A DNA stretch of 64,000 nt from Moraxellaceae bacterium (GTDB lineage: Bacteria; Pseudomonadota; Gammaproteobacteria; Pseudomonadales; Moraxellaceae): assembly GCA_024234595.1 (NCBI GenBank), contig JACKNZ010000005.1, positions 124,001 to 188,000 on the forward strand, written 5' to 3'. Of this stretch, positions 35,996 to 43,777 are shown one piece after another; position 1 is the first letter of the stretch, and every line of letters begins with the position of its first letter. A program made the translations under genes and the position numbers. The notes under the pieces are model-generated. The model was not told the DNA's origin and made no database searches. It saw only the letters and a list, made by a program, of their open reading frames with translations.

Positions 35996-37447
35996 TCACT
36001 CTGCTAATACCCAAGTATCTTTAGTACCCCCACCTTGCGAGGAATTGACCACTAAAGAGCCTGACTTTAACGCAACACGAGTTAAACCACCTGCCACCAA
36101 ACGCGTGGTTTTGCCCGACAACACAAAGGGACGCAAGTCAATATGACGCGGTGCAATACCTGCTGCGACAAAGGTTGGGCAGGTGGATAAAGCCAAGGTC
36201 GGCTGTGCAATATAAGCCGCAGGATGTGCCGTTAATTTTGCTCTAAACTCTTCAATCTCAGCTTGAGTGGCCGCAGGGCCAATTAACATACCATAACCAC
36301 CCGAGCCTTGCGTTTCTTTTACCACCAACTCGGATAAATTGGCCAACACATAACTTAATTCATCGGGTTTACGACATTGAAAAGTAGGCACATTTTGTAA
36401 AATGGGGTCTTGATTTAAATAAAAACGAATCATGTCAGGCACAAAGGGATACACCGATTTATCATCGGCCACACCTGTACCCACGGCATTTGCCAATACT
36501 ACGTTACCTGCTCTATAGGCCGACATTAAACCTGCAACACCTAACATGGACTGTGGATTAAAGGCCAGTGGGTCAATAAAAGCATCATCTAAACGGCGAT
36601 ATATCACGTCCACTTTTTGTAAGCCCGAAATGGTTTTCATATAAACCACATCGTCATTAACCACTAAATCGCTACCACCAACTAAATTAACCCCCATCGA
36701 ACGCGCCAAAAAAGCATGCTCAAAAAAAGCACTGTTAAAACGCCCTGGTGTTAATACCGCAATATTAACGGCTTGTTTATTGGCTGCTTCTAACAGAGTT
36801 GTTTTAAGATAATCAGGGTATTGGGCAACAGGCTCTACTTTGTGTTGCGCTAATAATTCAGGAAACAAACGCTCGGTCATTTTACGATTTTCGAGCATAT
36901 ACGACACCCCTGATGGTGTGCGTAGATTATCCTCTAGCACATAATAAGTGCCATCACTGTGACGAATTAAATCAATGCCCGCAATGTGTGCATAAATATT
37001 ATGCGGCAAGTCTAAGCCTTGCATGGCGGCTTGATAGTGTTCATTACCTAAAATTTGCTCAGGTGGAATAATGCCCGCTTTTAAAATAAGCTGTTCATGG
37101 TAAATATCGTGCAAAAAGGCATTTAAGGCTTGCACCCGCTGCTCACAGCCTTTGGACATAATCGCCCATTCATCTGCACTAATAATGCGCGGAATCATAT
37201 CAAAGGGAATTAGCCGCTCAGTGCCTGTTTCTTCGCCATACACGGTAAAAGTAATACCCTGTTGTCGAAAGCGCAAATCCGCTTCTTGTTTTTTAAATAA
37301 TAATGATTCTAAAGGACTATGTTGTAACCATGAGCTGACATGCTGATAACTTTCCCTGCATCCTTCGGATGACATCATTTCATCATAATAATTAGGGTTA
37401 GAAACGTAGCCATTAGGATATTCAATTGCAGTATTTTGACATGCCAT
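35996..37447 (-). CDS. Circularly permuted type-2 ATP-grasp protein (Anbu cluster)
   Basis: A 483-residue soluble protein and the first gene of the Anbu cluster. It keeps the full predicted ATP-grasp set: LEDNLRTPSG (residues 171-180), IYRRLDDAFIDPLAFN, ANAVGTGVAD, and the ATP-binding Lys378 followed by GSGGYGML. It is expected to ligate an acid to an amine with ATP, but neither substrate is known. I chose the ATG at 37447, which follows GAAGGAG at seven bases. A longer reading to 37510 lacks such a site. A sigma-54-like promoter lies about 110 nt upstream. Confidence 0.9.
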   Translation of the reverse strand: MACQNTAIEYPNGYVSNPNYYDEMMSSEGCRESYQHVSSWLQHSPLESLLFKKQEADLRFRQQGITFTVYGEETGTERLIPFDMIPRIISADEWAIMSKGCEQRVQALNAFLHDIYHEQLILKAGIIPPEQILGNEHYQAAMQGLDLPHNIYAHIAGIDLIRHSDGTYYVLEDNLRTPSGVSYMLENRKMTERLFPELLAQHKVEPVAQYPDYLKTTLLEAANKQAVNIAVLTPGRFNSAFFEHAFLARSMGVNLVGGSDLVVNDDVVYMKTISGLQKVDVIYRRLDDAFIDPLAFNPQSMLGVAGLMSAYRAGNVVLANAVGTGVADDKSVYPFVPDMIRFYLNQDPILQNVPTFQCRKPDELSYVLANLSELVVKETQGSGGYGMLIGPAATQAEIEEFRAKLTAHPAAYIAQPTLALSTCPTFVAAGIAPRHIDLRPFVLSGKTTRLVAGGLTRVALKSGSLVVNSSQGGGTKDTWVLAE

Positions 37448-37556
37448 ATATTTGCTCCTTCGTTGGAGTAAAAGGATGAGCGAATAATATGACGCACTCA
37501 TGAAAACCAAGAATAGCGTTTAATATCTCACCCTTGTGATAGTTAAGTCATTATTT

Positions 37557-37572
37557 TGCAAGATACTTGCCA
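37557..37572 (-). promoter_or_regulatory. Sigma-54 (RpoN) -24/-12 promoter-like sequence upstream of the Anbu cluster
   Basis: The minus strand reads TGGCAAGTATCTTGCA, which matches TGGCACG-N4-TTGCW at every fixed position but one. The expected start of transcription near 37545 would leave a leader of about 100 nt before the ATP-grasp gene. The core GCAAG-ATA-CTTGC is also a small palindrome, so a repressor site is an alternative reading. Confidence 0.55.
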
Positions 37573-37599
37573 ACTTTTTTGGCTAGTTTTTTATTTTTT

Positions 37600-37616
37600 T
37601 GCACTATTTTGGGGCG
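37600..37616 (-). promoter_or_regulatory. Possible NtrC-type activator site
   Basis: The plus strand reads TGCACTATTTTGGGGCG, agreeing with the palindromic NtrC consensus TGCACCA-N3-TGGTGCA at 11 of 14 fixed positions. It lies about 60 nt upstream of the predicted sigma-54 transcription start, closer than most enhancer sites. Only one site was seen. Confidence 0.3.
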
Positions 37617-37748
37617 TTTGCTTTAAAAACTTAGAACTTATGCCCTCCACTCTTTTAACATACACCTATTGTTTGACCTTTGACAGTAGTTATCCAGCGT
37701 CATTAACAACACCTAAACATACATGAACGGTTCAAACGAGCTGTAATT

Positions 37749-38942
37749 TTATTTAACAATACGCGCCACTTGTAGCAAATCCACTTGATAACGCACCAAA
37801 AACACCGTGTTATTTTTTTGATTGATTATATGCTGTTGATGATATTCGGCACTCAAGCGAATACCTTGTGGCAATAGCCAAACTCCGCCCAAACCGACAC
37901 GATATGAGGTGCCCGTACTTTTGCCAATCTCTGCCTCACCAGCAATTAACGCAGCATTAGCACCAACTAAATCATGACGGCCTTGTAAATTTTCAACTCT
38001 AATATAACTTTGCAAACTTGGCTTTATTTGATAATTTGCCGTTAACCAAGCACCTGTTATTAAGCCCGTATAATCCACTTGCCCCGACAAAGAAGACAAA
38101 TTACCTGTTTCTTTTTTAAGCCACACTTCGCCATTAAGCATCGTTTTTAAATCAGGAAAACGCCATTGTGCGGCCAAGACAGCTAACTGACTATCCCCCT
38201 TAAAACACACGATATTAGCTGTTGCTTTATCACAACTTGCTTGACTATGTGTATGCGTTAAAGCGTTTTGTTGCTCGGTAGCTCGACCACTGACTTTAAA
38301 TTGCGCCAAGCTCAGTTGCATATAATTGTCATCTTGCTGCCAGCCTAATCTTGCATTAACCGCATTAAATCCTGACTCAGCATTACTGGGAAAAGACTCG
38401 CCCTTAAAAACACCGCCCCCCACTGACCAACCATTTTCGTGTTGCCAACTCAAGTCTAAGCCATCATCGCGCCAGCCCTCAGCAATACTCGCCCTCATGA
38501 CTAAAGGTTCAACACCCATTTGCCATTGATGACTATGTTCAAGATTTTGTTTACCTAACGCCACATATTGTCGCCCTACTCGCGCACTGAGCATATTATT
38601 CATATCAATATCATAGTCATAGTTGAGCCATGCTTGTTCTAACTCAAATGTGTCTCCTGTATCTTGACCGTGATACGCACCTTTAAATAAAGTTTTTACA
38701 TTGCTTGTCCACTGTGCTTGCAAGCCTACATCAACATAATCAAAGGCGTTACCTTGCTTATAAGCCGCTAGTGCGCCCGTCTCCAAGGCATTATCTAAAT
38801 TAGCCACAGGATAATCAGCATCACTGTTTAAGTACCGCCCACCTACATTTAACATAGGCACAAATTTATCATCGGTGGTGATTTCGTGTGCTTGCGTCAC
38901 AACTGACAACAAACACAAACTATAAAGTAACTTTGCAGGCAT
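37749..38942 (-). CDS. Outer-membrane porin-like protein linked to the MbnPH pair
   Basis: A 397-residue protein with a signal peptide (cleavage near TQAHE, residue 18) and beta strands throughout, such as MLSARVGRQYVALG and VGLGGVWLLPQGIRLSAEYH. It resembles alginate-export or phosphate-porin type barrels. The closest named family is uncertain. It begins 3 nt after the diheme enzyme stop, so the two are co-transcribed. This suggests transport of a copper compound or other substrate for the MbnP/MbnH pair, an inference from position only. One loop carries two Cys (ASCDKATANIVC). Confidence 0.78.
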   Translation of the reverse strand: MPAKLLYSLCLLSVVTQAHEITTDDKFVPMLNVGGRYLNSDADYPVANLDNALETGALAAYKQGNAFDYVDVGLQAQWTSNVKTLFKGAYHGQDTGDTFELEQAWLNYDYDIDMNNMLSARVGRQYVALGKQNLEHSHQWQMGVEPLVMRASIAEGWRDDGLDLSWQHENGWSVGGGVFKGESFPSNAESGFNAVNARLGWQQDDNYMQLSLAQFKVSGRATEQQNALTHTHSQASCDKATANIVCFKGDSQLAVLAAQWRFPDLKTMLNGEVWLKKETGNLSSLSGQVDYTGLITGAWLTANYQIKPSLQSYIRVENLQGRHDLVGANAALIAGEAEIGKSTGTSYRVGLGGVWLLPQGIRLSAEYHQQHIINQKNNTVFLVRYQVDLLQVARIVK

Positions 38943-38945
38943 GAT

Positions 38946-40103
38946 TTAAGGATTCTTAGACAAAAAAGGATTAGCAAATTTAGGGTTATGCAAAAATTCG
39001 TCATCGGTGAGGGTTTTTAAAAAAGCGACAATATCGGCTTTTTCTTGTTCATTTAAATCAATGCGCGTGATTAGCTCACTTTTAAAAGGATTATTGCGGC
39101 CATCGCCCGTATTTATTCCCTGTGTAATGTTTCGTCCCCCAGCAGCATAAAAATCCAATACTGCCTCTAAAGTTGGCATTGAACCATCGTGCATATAAGG
39201 GGCTGTTACCGAAACATTACGCAAACTGGGCGCACGAAACTTGCCCATATCTTGCGGTTTGCCTGACAGCTCAAACACACCACGATTAGGAAAAGGAAAT
39301 TCACCTGTACCGCCAATATTAAATAAACCTGTATTATGAAACGGTGTTTCTATAACCCTTGTTCCTGCATGACGTACTTGGTCATTAAAATTAAAGCTCC
39401 CATGACAATGAAAACACTCCGCTTTTTCGCCAAAAAACAGGTTTTTGCCGCGTAATTCACTATCGCTTAATGTTGCTTGGCCTTGATTATATTGGTCATA
39501 CCGCGAATTACCCGAAATCAAAATACGCTGAAAACTGGCAATCGCTTTAATAATATTGGCATAGTTAATCGGCTGATTTTGCTCGGAATAGGCTTGTTTA
39601 AATAATTGCTGGTACTGATTATCTTGCTCAAAACGCTGTAATACTTGGGATTTATTTGCATCATTAATGCCTAGTTCAACAGGATTATCGCCAAACATCG
39701 GCACTTCCATTTGTCGCTCAAGACTGGTCAATGCAGGGTTTGCCCATGTTAAGGTAGCGTTATAAACCACATTGGCTAAACCTTGCGAATTACGCGGATG
39801 AAGCTCTGCTGTTGAACCTTGCGCTACCATCAAACCATCAGTAAAGGCTTTTTGTTGCAAATGGCAAGTAGCACACGCTTGCAAACCGTTACCCGATAAA
39901 CGCTCATCGTAAAACAAATGCCGTCCTAACTCGACTTTAGCGGCAGTCATTGGATTACTAGCAGGAACAAACGGCGTAGGAAAAGACGGTGGCAACTGCC
40001 ATTGCCAAGTTGATGTGCTTAAATTAGGTTCTTTAACTGTTGTTCCCGTGTTACAGGCAACTAACAACAAAGAACTACATAATAAATAAAATAACGGTTT
40101 CAT
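38946..40103 (-). CDS. MbnH-like diheme enzyme (MauG / cytochrome c peroxidase family)
   Basis: Periplasmic lipoprotein (lipobox LLVAC, Cys17) of 385 residues with two c-type heme sites, CATCH (Cys77, Cys80, His81) and CFHCH (Cys230, Cys233, His234). The motif LGRHLFYDERLSGNG before the first heme is typical of the diheme half of the 'metallo-mystery pair'. In characterised systems MbnH oxidises a tryptophan of MbnP to kynurenine to build a copper site. It lies 165 nt downstream of the MbnP-like gene and 3 nt before the porin gene. Confidence 0.87.
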   Translation of the reverse strand: MKPLFYLLCSSLLLVACNTGTTVKEPNLSTSTWQWQLPPSFPTPFVPASNPMTAAKVELGRHLFYDERLSGNGLQACATCHLQQKAFTDGLMVAQGSTAELHPRNSQGLANVVYNATLTWANPALTSLERQMEVPMFGDNPVELGINDANKSQVLQRFEQDNQYQQLFKQAYSEQNQPINYANIIKAIASFQRILISGNSRYDQYNQGQATLSDSELRGKNLFFGEKAECFHCHGSFNFNDQVRHAGTRVIETPFHNTGLFNIGGTGEFPFPNRGVFELSGKPQDMGKFRAPSLRNVSVTAPYMHDGSMPTLEAVLDFYAAGGRNITQGINTGDGRNNPFKSELITRIDLNEQEKADIVAFLKTLTDDEFLHNPKFANPFLSKNP

Positions 40104-40140
40104 AAATAGTGTATTAAAAATGCTTTAATTTGAGTGGCTT

Positions 40141-40202
40141 AGATTACGCTCAGCCACCACGACTACTCTGAGCCAGTACAACTCAGCTTAGCCACCACGA
40201 CT
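40141..40202. repeat. Degenerate REP-like repeat between mbnP-like and mbnH-like genes
   Basis: GCCACCACGACT occurs twice (40153-40164 and 40191-40202), with ACGCTCAG and TACTCTGAG-type pieces related to the CTTCGACTACGCTCAG family at 35.9 kb. The copy is decayed. Confidence 0.5.
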
Positions 40203-40268
40203 TTTTCTATTCCCACGATTCTGCCCAACACGTAAAAGCTGCCTCCTGATTAGAATCGAAGAAAAACA

Positions 40269-41237
40269 CTACTTATTCATCACCTTGAACACCGTTTGTG
40301 TTTTAGTGGCACTGCCATTACCAGTCGCCAAGTCCAAACCAAATGCCTCAAAAAGAGCAGGACACTCTTTATCAGTTGCGCCCGACATACAGCCCACTGC
40401 CCCATTTTGATTAATGCCAATATCTGAATTTGCTAACAAAGCCGCCAAATCGAAAACCACTGTTTGTTTGCTCATCTCAAAATTATTTAGCGTAATATTG
40501 GCTAAATTGGCATTGGTACAGCTATATCCTGTCGCGTCTGTGCCAGTACAATTTGTTGAGCCAATATGCACCACCCAACTGCTAACGACTGCATCATCAG
40601 TAGTATCAGGTGTGCCTTTTTGATTGATAACACCACTTGTAGGCTGCAACTCAATTTTTGCGAACTTGCGGCCAAGCTGCCAGCCCCAATCCATTGCTGC
40701 AATATCCAATGGCTTAGTTATTTTTGTAATAGCACTGTGATTTAGAGCAATGCTTTTACCTATTGCATCTGTGCCTGTATCTGGCACACCTAAGCTAAAT
40801 TCAATACCTGTGTAAGTATCGCTAGGCACTGTTCCTGTAATAGCAGTATAAGTGTCTGCTGTACCTGCACTACACGCACCTGTGGCATCTTCAAAATCAA
40901 GCAAGGCCACCCCAAAATCTTGATAGTCATTGGCGGTCAAACTCACTGCTACCGCCTCGCCTTTGCTGTTAATGAGTTTTAAATTAGAAATATAAAAGCG
41001 TAAATCTTGAATTTGTGCGGTTTTATTGGATGTTCCTAAGTTGGCCACTTCATTGACTGCACCACATTTAACATCAGCACCATTAGCTTGTGCGGCAAAT
41101 GAAATGGCAACATCTTGAGTCGATTTTACAACTGGCAAAGAATTAGCGGTATTACTATTCGTTTCACTACCATTACCACCACAAGCTACCAACAACATAC
41201 CTAAAGAGACACTCGTCATTACTGATAAAATACGCAT
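40269..41237 (-). CDS. MbnP-family copper-binding lipoprotein (metallo-mystery pair four-Cys protein)
   Basis: A 322-residue lipoprotein (lipobox LVAC, Cys19). Family features present are RFYISNLKL (about 80-88), the tryptophan motif MDWGWQLGRKF (Trp184, Trp186), WVVHIGSTNC (His225, Cys230), and Cys pairs 58/122, 230/240 and 283/292. In characterised MbnP a tryptophan becomes kynurenine and takes part in copper binding. Trp184 or Trp186 is the likely target here. A perfect palindrome (41292-41308) lies about 55 nt upstream. No methanobactin genes are in the window. Confidence 0.86.
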   Translation of the reverse strand: MRILSVMTSVSLGMLLVACGGNGSETNSNTANSLPVVKSTQDVAISFAAQANGADVKCGAVNEVANLGTSNKTAQIQDLRFYISNLKLINSKGEAVAVSLTANDYQDFGVALLDFEDATGACSAGTADTYTAITGTVPSDTYTGIEFSLGVPDTGTDAIGKSIALNHSAITKITKPLDIAAMDWGWQLGRKFAKIELQPTSGVINQKGTPDTTDDAVVSSWVVHIGSTNCTGTDATGYSCTNANLANITLNNFEMSKQTVVFDLAALLANSDIGINQNGAVGCMSGATDKECPALFEAFGLDLATGNGSATKTQTVFKVMNK

Positions 41238-41291
41238 GGCTCACTCACTCTCAAATTTTGCGTATTTTAATAAATTTTAATCTGTTAGAAG

Positions 41292-41308
41292 TGCGACATG
41301 ATGTCGCA
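41292..41308. promoter_or_regulatory. Perfect 17-mer palindrome upstream of the MbnP-like gene
   Basis: TGCGACAT and ATGTCGCA flank a single G, 55-71 nt upstream of the lipoprotein start. The form suits a dimeric regulator's operator. I cannot name the regulator. Confidence 0.45.
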
Positions 41309-41354
41309 GGCGCGGCAGCCAATGTAGCAGCAAAAAACTATGCTACTATCTATT

Positions 41355-41452
41355 AAGACTTACGCGGTTATCGCTTTTTGCTCACATTTCAACCGTTTTC
41401 AACGGTTTTATATTCACAAAACGCGCTAATTTCGGTGAAATGCGTAAGTCCT
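41355..41452. mobile_element. MITE-like element, second full copy
   Basis: 98 bp with imperfect terminal repeats AAGACTTACGC and AGGACTTACGC. The right 36 bases match 27436-27471 exactly in inverted orientation, and the left end matches the other end of that copy. A small hairpin (AACCGTT...AACGGTT, 41391-41407) replaces the nested hairpin of the first copy. It has no ORF. Confidence 0.75.
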
Positions 41453-41513
41453 ATCCATGTCATCAACATTCAAAAACATATAACAACCCAACGCTTTTGC
41501 CGAGAACAACACC

Positions 41514-42719
41514 ATGTCCTACACCATTCAAGGCTTTTTTGAACCACAATTTCAGCACGTGATTGATGTTTTCTTGGCGCAACTTCCTCAAGAGCCGCGT
41601 CAAGGTGGGGCTGCACTCACCGTGTATCACCGCAATCAAAAAGTAGTAGATGTTTGGGCAGGAGTCAGTAACAAACAAGGTAAACCTTGGCAAGCCAACA
41701 CCATGAGTATTAGCTACTCCACTACCAAAGGCGTGCTTAGCACCTTAGTCCATATTTTGGTAGATGAAGGCTTATTAGACTATGACCGCCCAATAGCCGA
41801 TTATTGGCCTGCTTTTGCTCAAAATGGCAAACACAGCATTACTTTGCGCCATGTACTCACCCATGAAGCAGGCTTGTATCATTTACGCAGTATGATTGAC
41901 GATGCTCATGAAATGTTAGATTGGCCACATATGCTACAAAAAATTGAGCAAGCAACTCCCCTTCATGCCGCTGGTGCGCGTGTCGGTTATCATGCCATTT
42001 CGTTTGGATGGATTGTGGGTGGTTTAATCGAAAAAGTGAGTGGAGAGCCTTTAGCACAAACCTTAGCCAAAAAAATCACTCAACCCTTACAATTAGATGG
42101 TTGTTATATAGGTGTGCCTGAATCAGAACTTGCTCGTTGCAGCGAAATTATTGGTGCTGCTCGCTATAATCCAAACAAAGCTGCTCCTTCTAAATTTGTG
42201 CAACTGCAACAACAACTGACCGATAAAGCCTTGCGTTTAACTGGCTTTGACCCTAATACAGCTGCCGAGGCATTGATTCCCAAAGGCATGAGTCGCTTTT
42301 ATTTAGATGAGCCAAAAAGTTTACAAGCCTGTAATGCGGGTGCGGGGGGGGTGTTTACTGCGCGTTCTTTAGCCAAAATCTATGCCGCTTTGGCTAATTG
42401 GGGCGAATTAGATGGCGTACGTTTGTTATCAGCACAGACTTTGCGCGAGGTGGTCAAAGTTTATAATCATCAACGAGGCGATGTTGTGCCAATGCCAATG
42501 CACTGGCGTTTGGGCTATCATCGGGTGTTTACCACTTGGCCACGTACACCACACGCCTTTGGTCATTTTGGTTATGGTGGCTCAGGCGCATGGGCAGACC
42601 CATCACGACATTTGGCGGTAGGCTATATTGTTAATACAGGGAGTGGCTCGCCCTTTGCCGATTTGCGTTTGTGGCGCATCAACACGGCAATTATAGAGAC
42701 AGTTGAGAAATTGCGTTAG
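41514..42719 (+). CDS. Serine hydrolase of the class C beta-lactamase / EstB family
   Basis: A 401-residue soluble enzyme with a beta-lactamase-related fold. The nucleophile motif SxxK is STTK with Ser69 and Lys72. A tyrosine motif is likely in YHAISFGWIVGG, and the C-terminal GHFGYGGSGAWADP corresponds to the third motif. No signal peptide is seen, which argues for an esterase or peptidase rather than a beta-lactamase. The substrate is unknown. It stands alone, 241 nt before cysH, with the MITE just upstream, so the MITE could contribute promoter or terminator sequence. Confidence 0.85.
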   Translation: MSYTIQGFFEPQFQHVIDVFLAQLPQEPRQGGAALTVYHRNQKVVDVWAGVSNKQGKPWQANTMSISYSTTKGVLSTLVHILVDEGLLDYDRPIADYWPAFAQNGKHSITLRHVLTHEAGLYHLRSMIDDAHEMLDWPHMLQKIEQATPLHAAGARVGYHAISFGWIVGGLIEKVSGEPLAQTLAKKITQPLQLDGCYIGVPESELARCSEIIGAARYNPNKAAPSKFVQLQQQLTDKALRLTGFDPNTAAEALIPKGMSRFYLDEPKSLQACNAGAGGVFTARSLAKIYAALANWGELDGVRLLSAQTLREVVKVYNHQRGDVVPMPMHWRLGYHRVFTTWPRTPHAFGHFGYGGSGAWADPSRHLAVGYIVNTGSGSPFADLRLWRINTAIIETVEKLR

Positions 42720-42960
42720 TTGTAACCCATGTGATAACACCGGGGTTATGGCAGAGTTAAGGCAATAAATGAGTGTTTTGGAAGATATTTAGCCCCGTAT
42801 TCTGCTACGCTGCATACAGCTACACATCAAAAAACAGGCGAACTGTAGCGTTTTTAATAGAATGCTGCAAGCAATTACTAAATGCTGTTAGAATTAGAGT
42901 TTTTCACGATTGCTGTGTACAACAGCTTTTAGCCATTTCCGAACATATAGAGGAACAGCC

Positions 42961-43686
42961 ATGACCATTACTCATGCCAATGCTCAACAATGGGCAACTG
43001 ATTATGAAGAAAAAACGCCACAAGAAATTTTAGCACTCGCTTTAGAAAATTTTCCTGATGTTGCTATTTCTTTTAGTGGTGCAGAAGATGTTGTATTAGT
43101 TGATATGGCCGCTAAATTAGGCAAGCCATTTCGTGTATTTAGTTTAGACACAGGTCGTTTACACGCTGAAACTTATCAATTTATTGAAAAAGTACGCAAT
43201 CACTATAAAGTTAATATCGAAATTTGCTTCCCAGAATCTGCACAAGTGCAAGAAATGGTCAATGCTAAAGGTTTGTTTAGCTTTTATGCTGATGACCATA
43301 AAGAGTGCTGTACCGTACGTAAAGTTGCACCATTAAAGAAAAAACTAGCGACTTTAGATGCATGGATTACAGGTCAACGTAAAGACCAAAGCCCAGGTAC
43401 ACGTTTAGCTGTGCCTGTAGTACAAGCTGATGCTGCGTTTAGTGGTGCTGGCAAACAATTAATTAAGTTTAATCCTTTGTCTAACTGGTCTTCTGCACAA
43501 GTGTGGGACTATATTCGTAGCAACGAAGTACCTTACAATGCTTTACATGAAAAAGGCTTTACCAGTATTGGTTGTGAGCCTTGCACACGCGCTATTTTAC
43601 CAAACCAACACGAGCGTGAAGGTCGCTGGTGGTGGGAAGAAGCCACGAAAAAAGAGTGTGGTTTACATGCGGTAAATATTAAGTAA
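42961..43686 (+). CDS. cysH: Adenylyl-sulfate (APS) reductase, iron-sulfur type
   Basis: Reduces activated sulfate to sulfite in cysteine synthesis. The 241 residues show the PAPS/APS-reductase fold (AISFSGAEDVV, SLDTGRLHAET). Four cysteines bind a 4Fe-4S cluster: Cys116-Cys117 in KECCTVRK and Cys205/Cys208 in GCEPC. These are the mark of enzymes using APS rather than PAPS. Cys233 in KKECGLH is the catalytic cysteine. The ATG at 42961 follows GAGGAA. A small redoxin follows after a hairpin-rich 91-nt gap. Confidence 0.94.
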   Translation: MTITHANAQQWATDYEEKTPQEILALALENFPDVAISFSGAEDVVLVDMAAKLGKPFRVFSLDTGRLHAETYQFIEKVRNHYKVNIEICFPESAQVQEMVNAKGLFSFYADDHKECCTVRKVAPLKKKLATLDAWITGQRKDQSPGTRLAVPVVQADAAFSGAGKQLIKFNPLSNWSSAQVWDYIRSNEVPYNALHEKGFTSIGCEPCTRAILPNQHEREGRWWWEEATKKECGLHAVNIK

Positions 43687-43688
43687 TA

Positions 43689-43758
43689 AAATCCCCCTAG
43701 CCCCCTTTATAAAAGGGGGAACTTCCTCCTTTTGTAAAGGAGGGTTGGGGGAGGATTT
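43689..43758. repeat. Double hairpin between cysH and the redoxin gene
   Basis: Two stacked stem-loops, CCCCCTTT.../...GGGGG (about 43701-43719) and CCTCCTTT.../...AAGGAGG (43725-43743), are framed by ATCCCCC and GGGGGAGGAT. Intergenic repeats of this kind are common in proteobacteria. It may attenuate read-through from cysH. Confidence 0.65.
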
Positions 43759-43777
43759 AAATAACGAGGATTTCATA

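Noticed and set aside
35799..36146. Plus-strand open frame across the alpha-E / ATP-grasp junction
   Set aside because: It crosses the REP-like repeat and the ends of two supported minus-strand genes. No start signal or family.
41514..42719. True class C beta-lactamase, linked to ampD/ampE
   Set aside because: No signal peptide, and the Tyr and third motifs fit EstB-like esterases better. It is also 19 kb from ampDE with no ampR.
42720..42960. 241-nt gap before cysH checked for RNA genes or IS remnants
   Set aside because: I see no tRNA-like fold, repeat or recognisable coding remnant. Presumed cysH promoter region.
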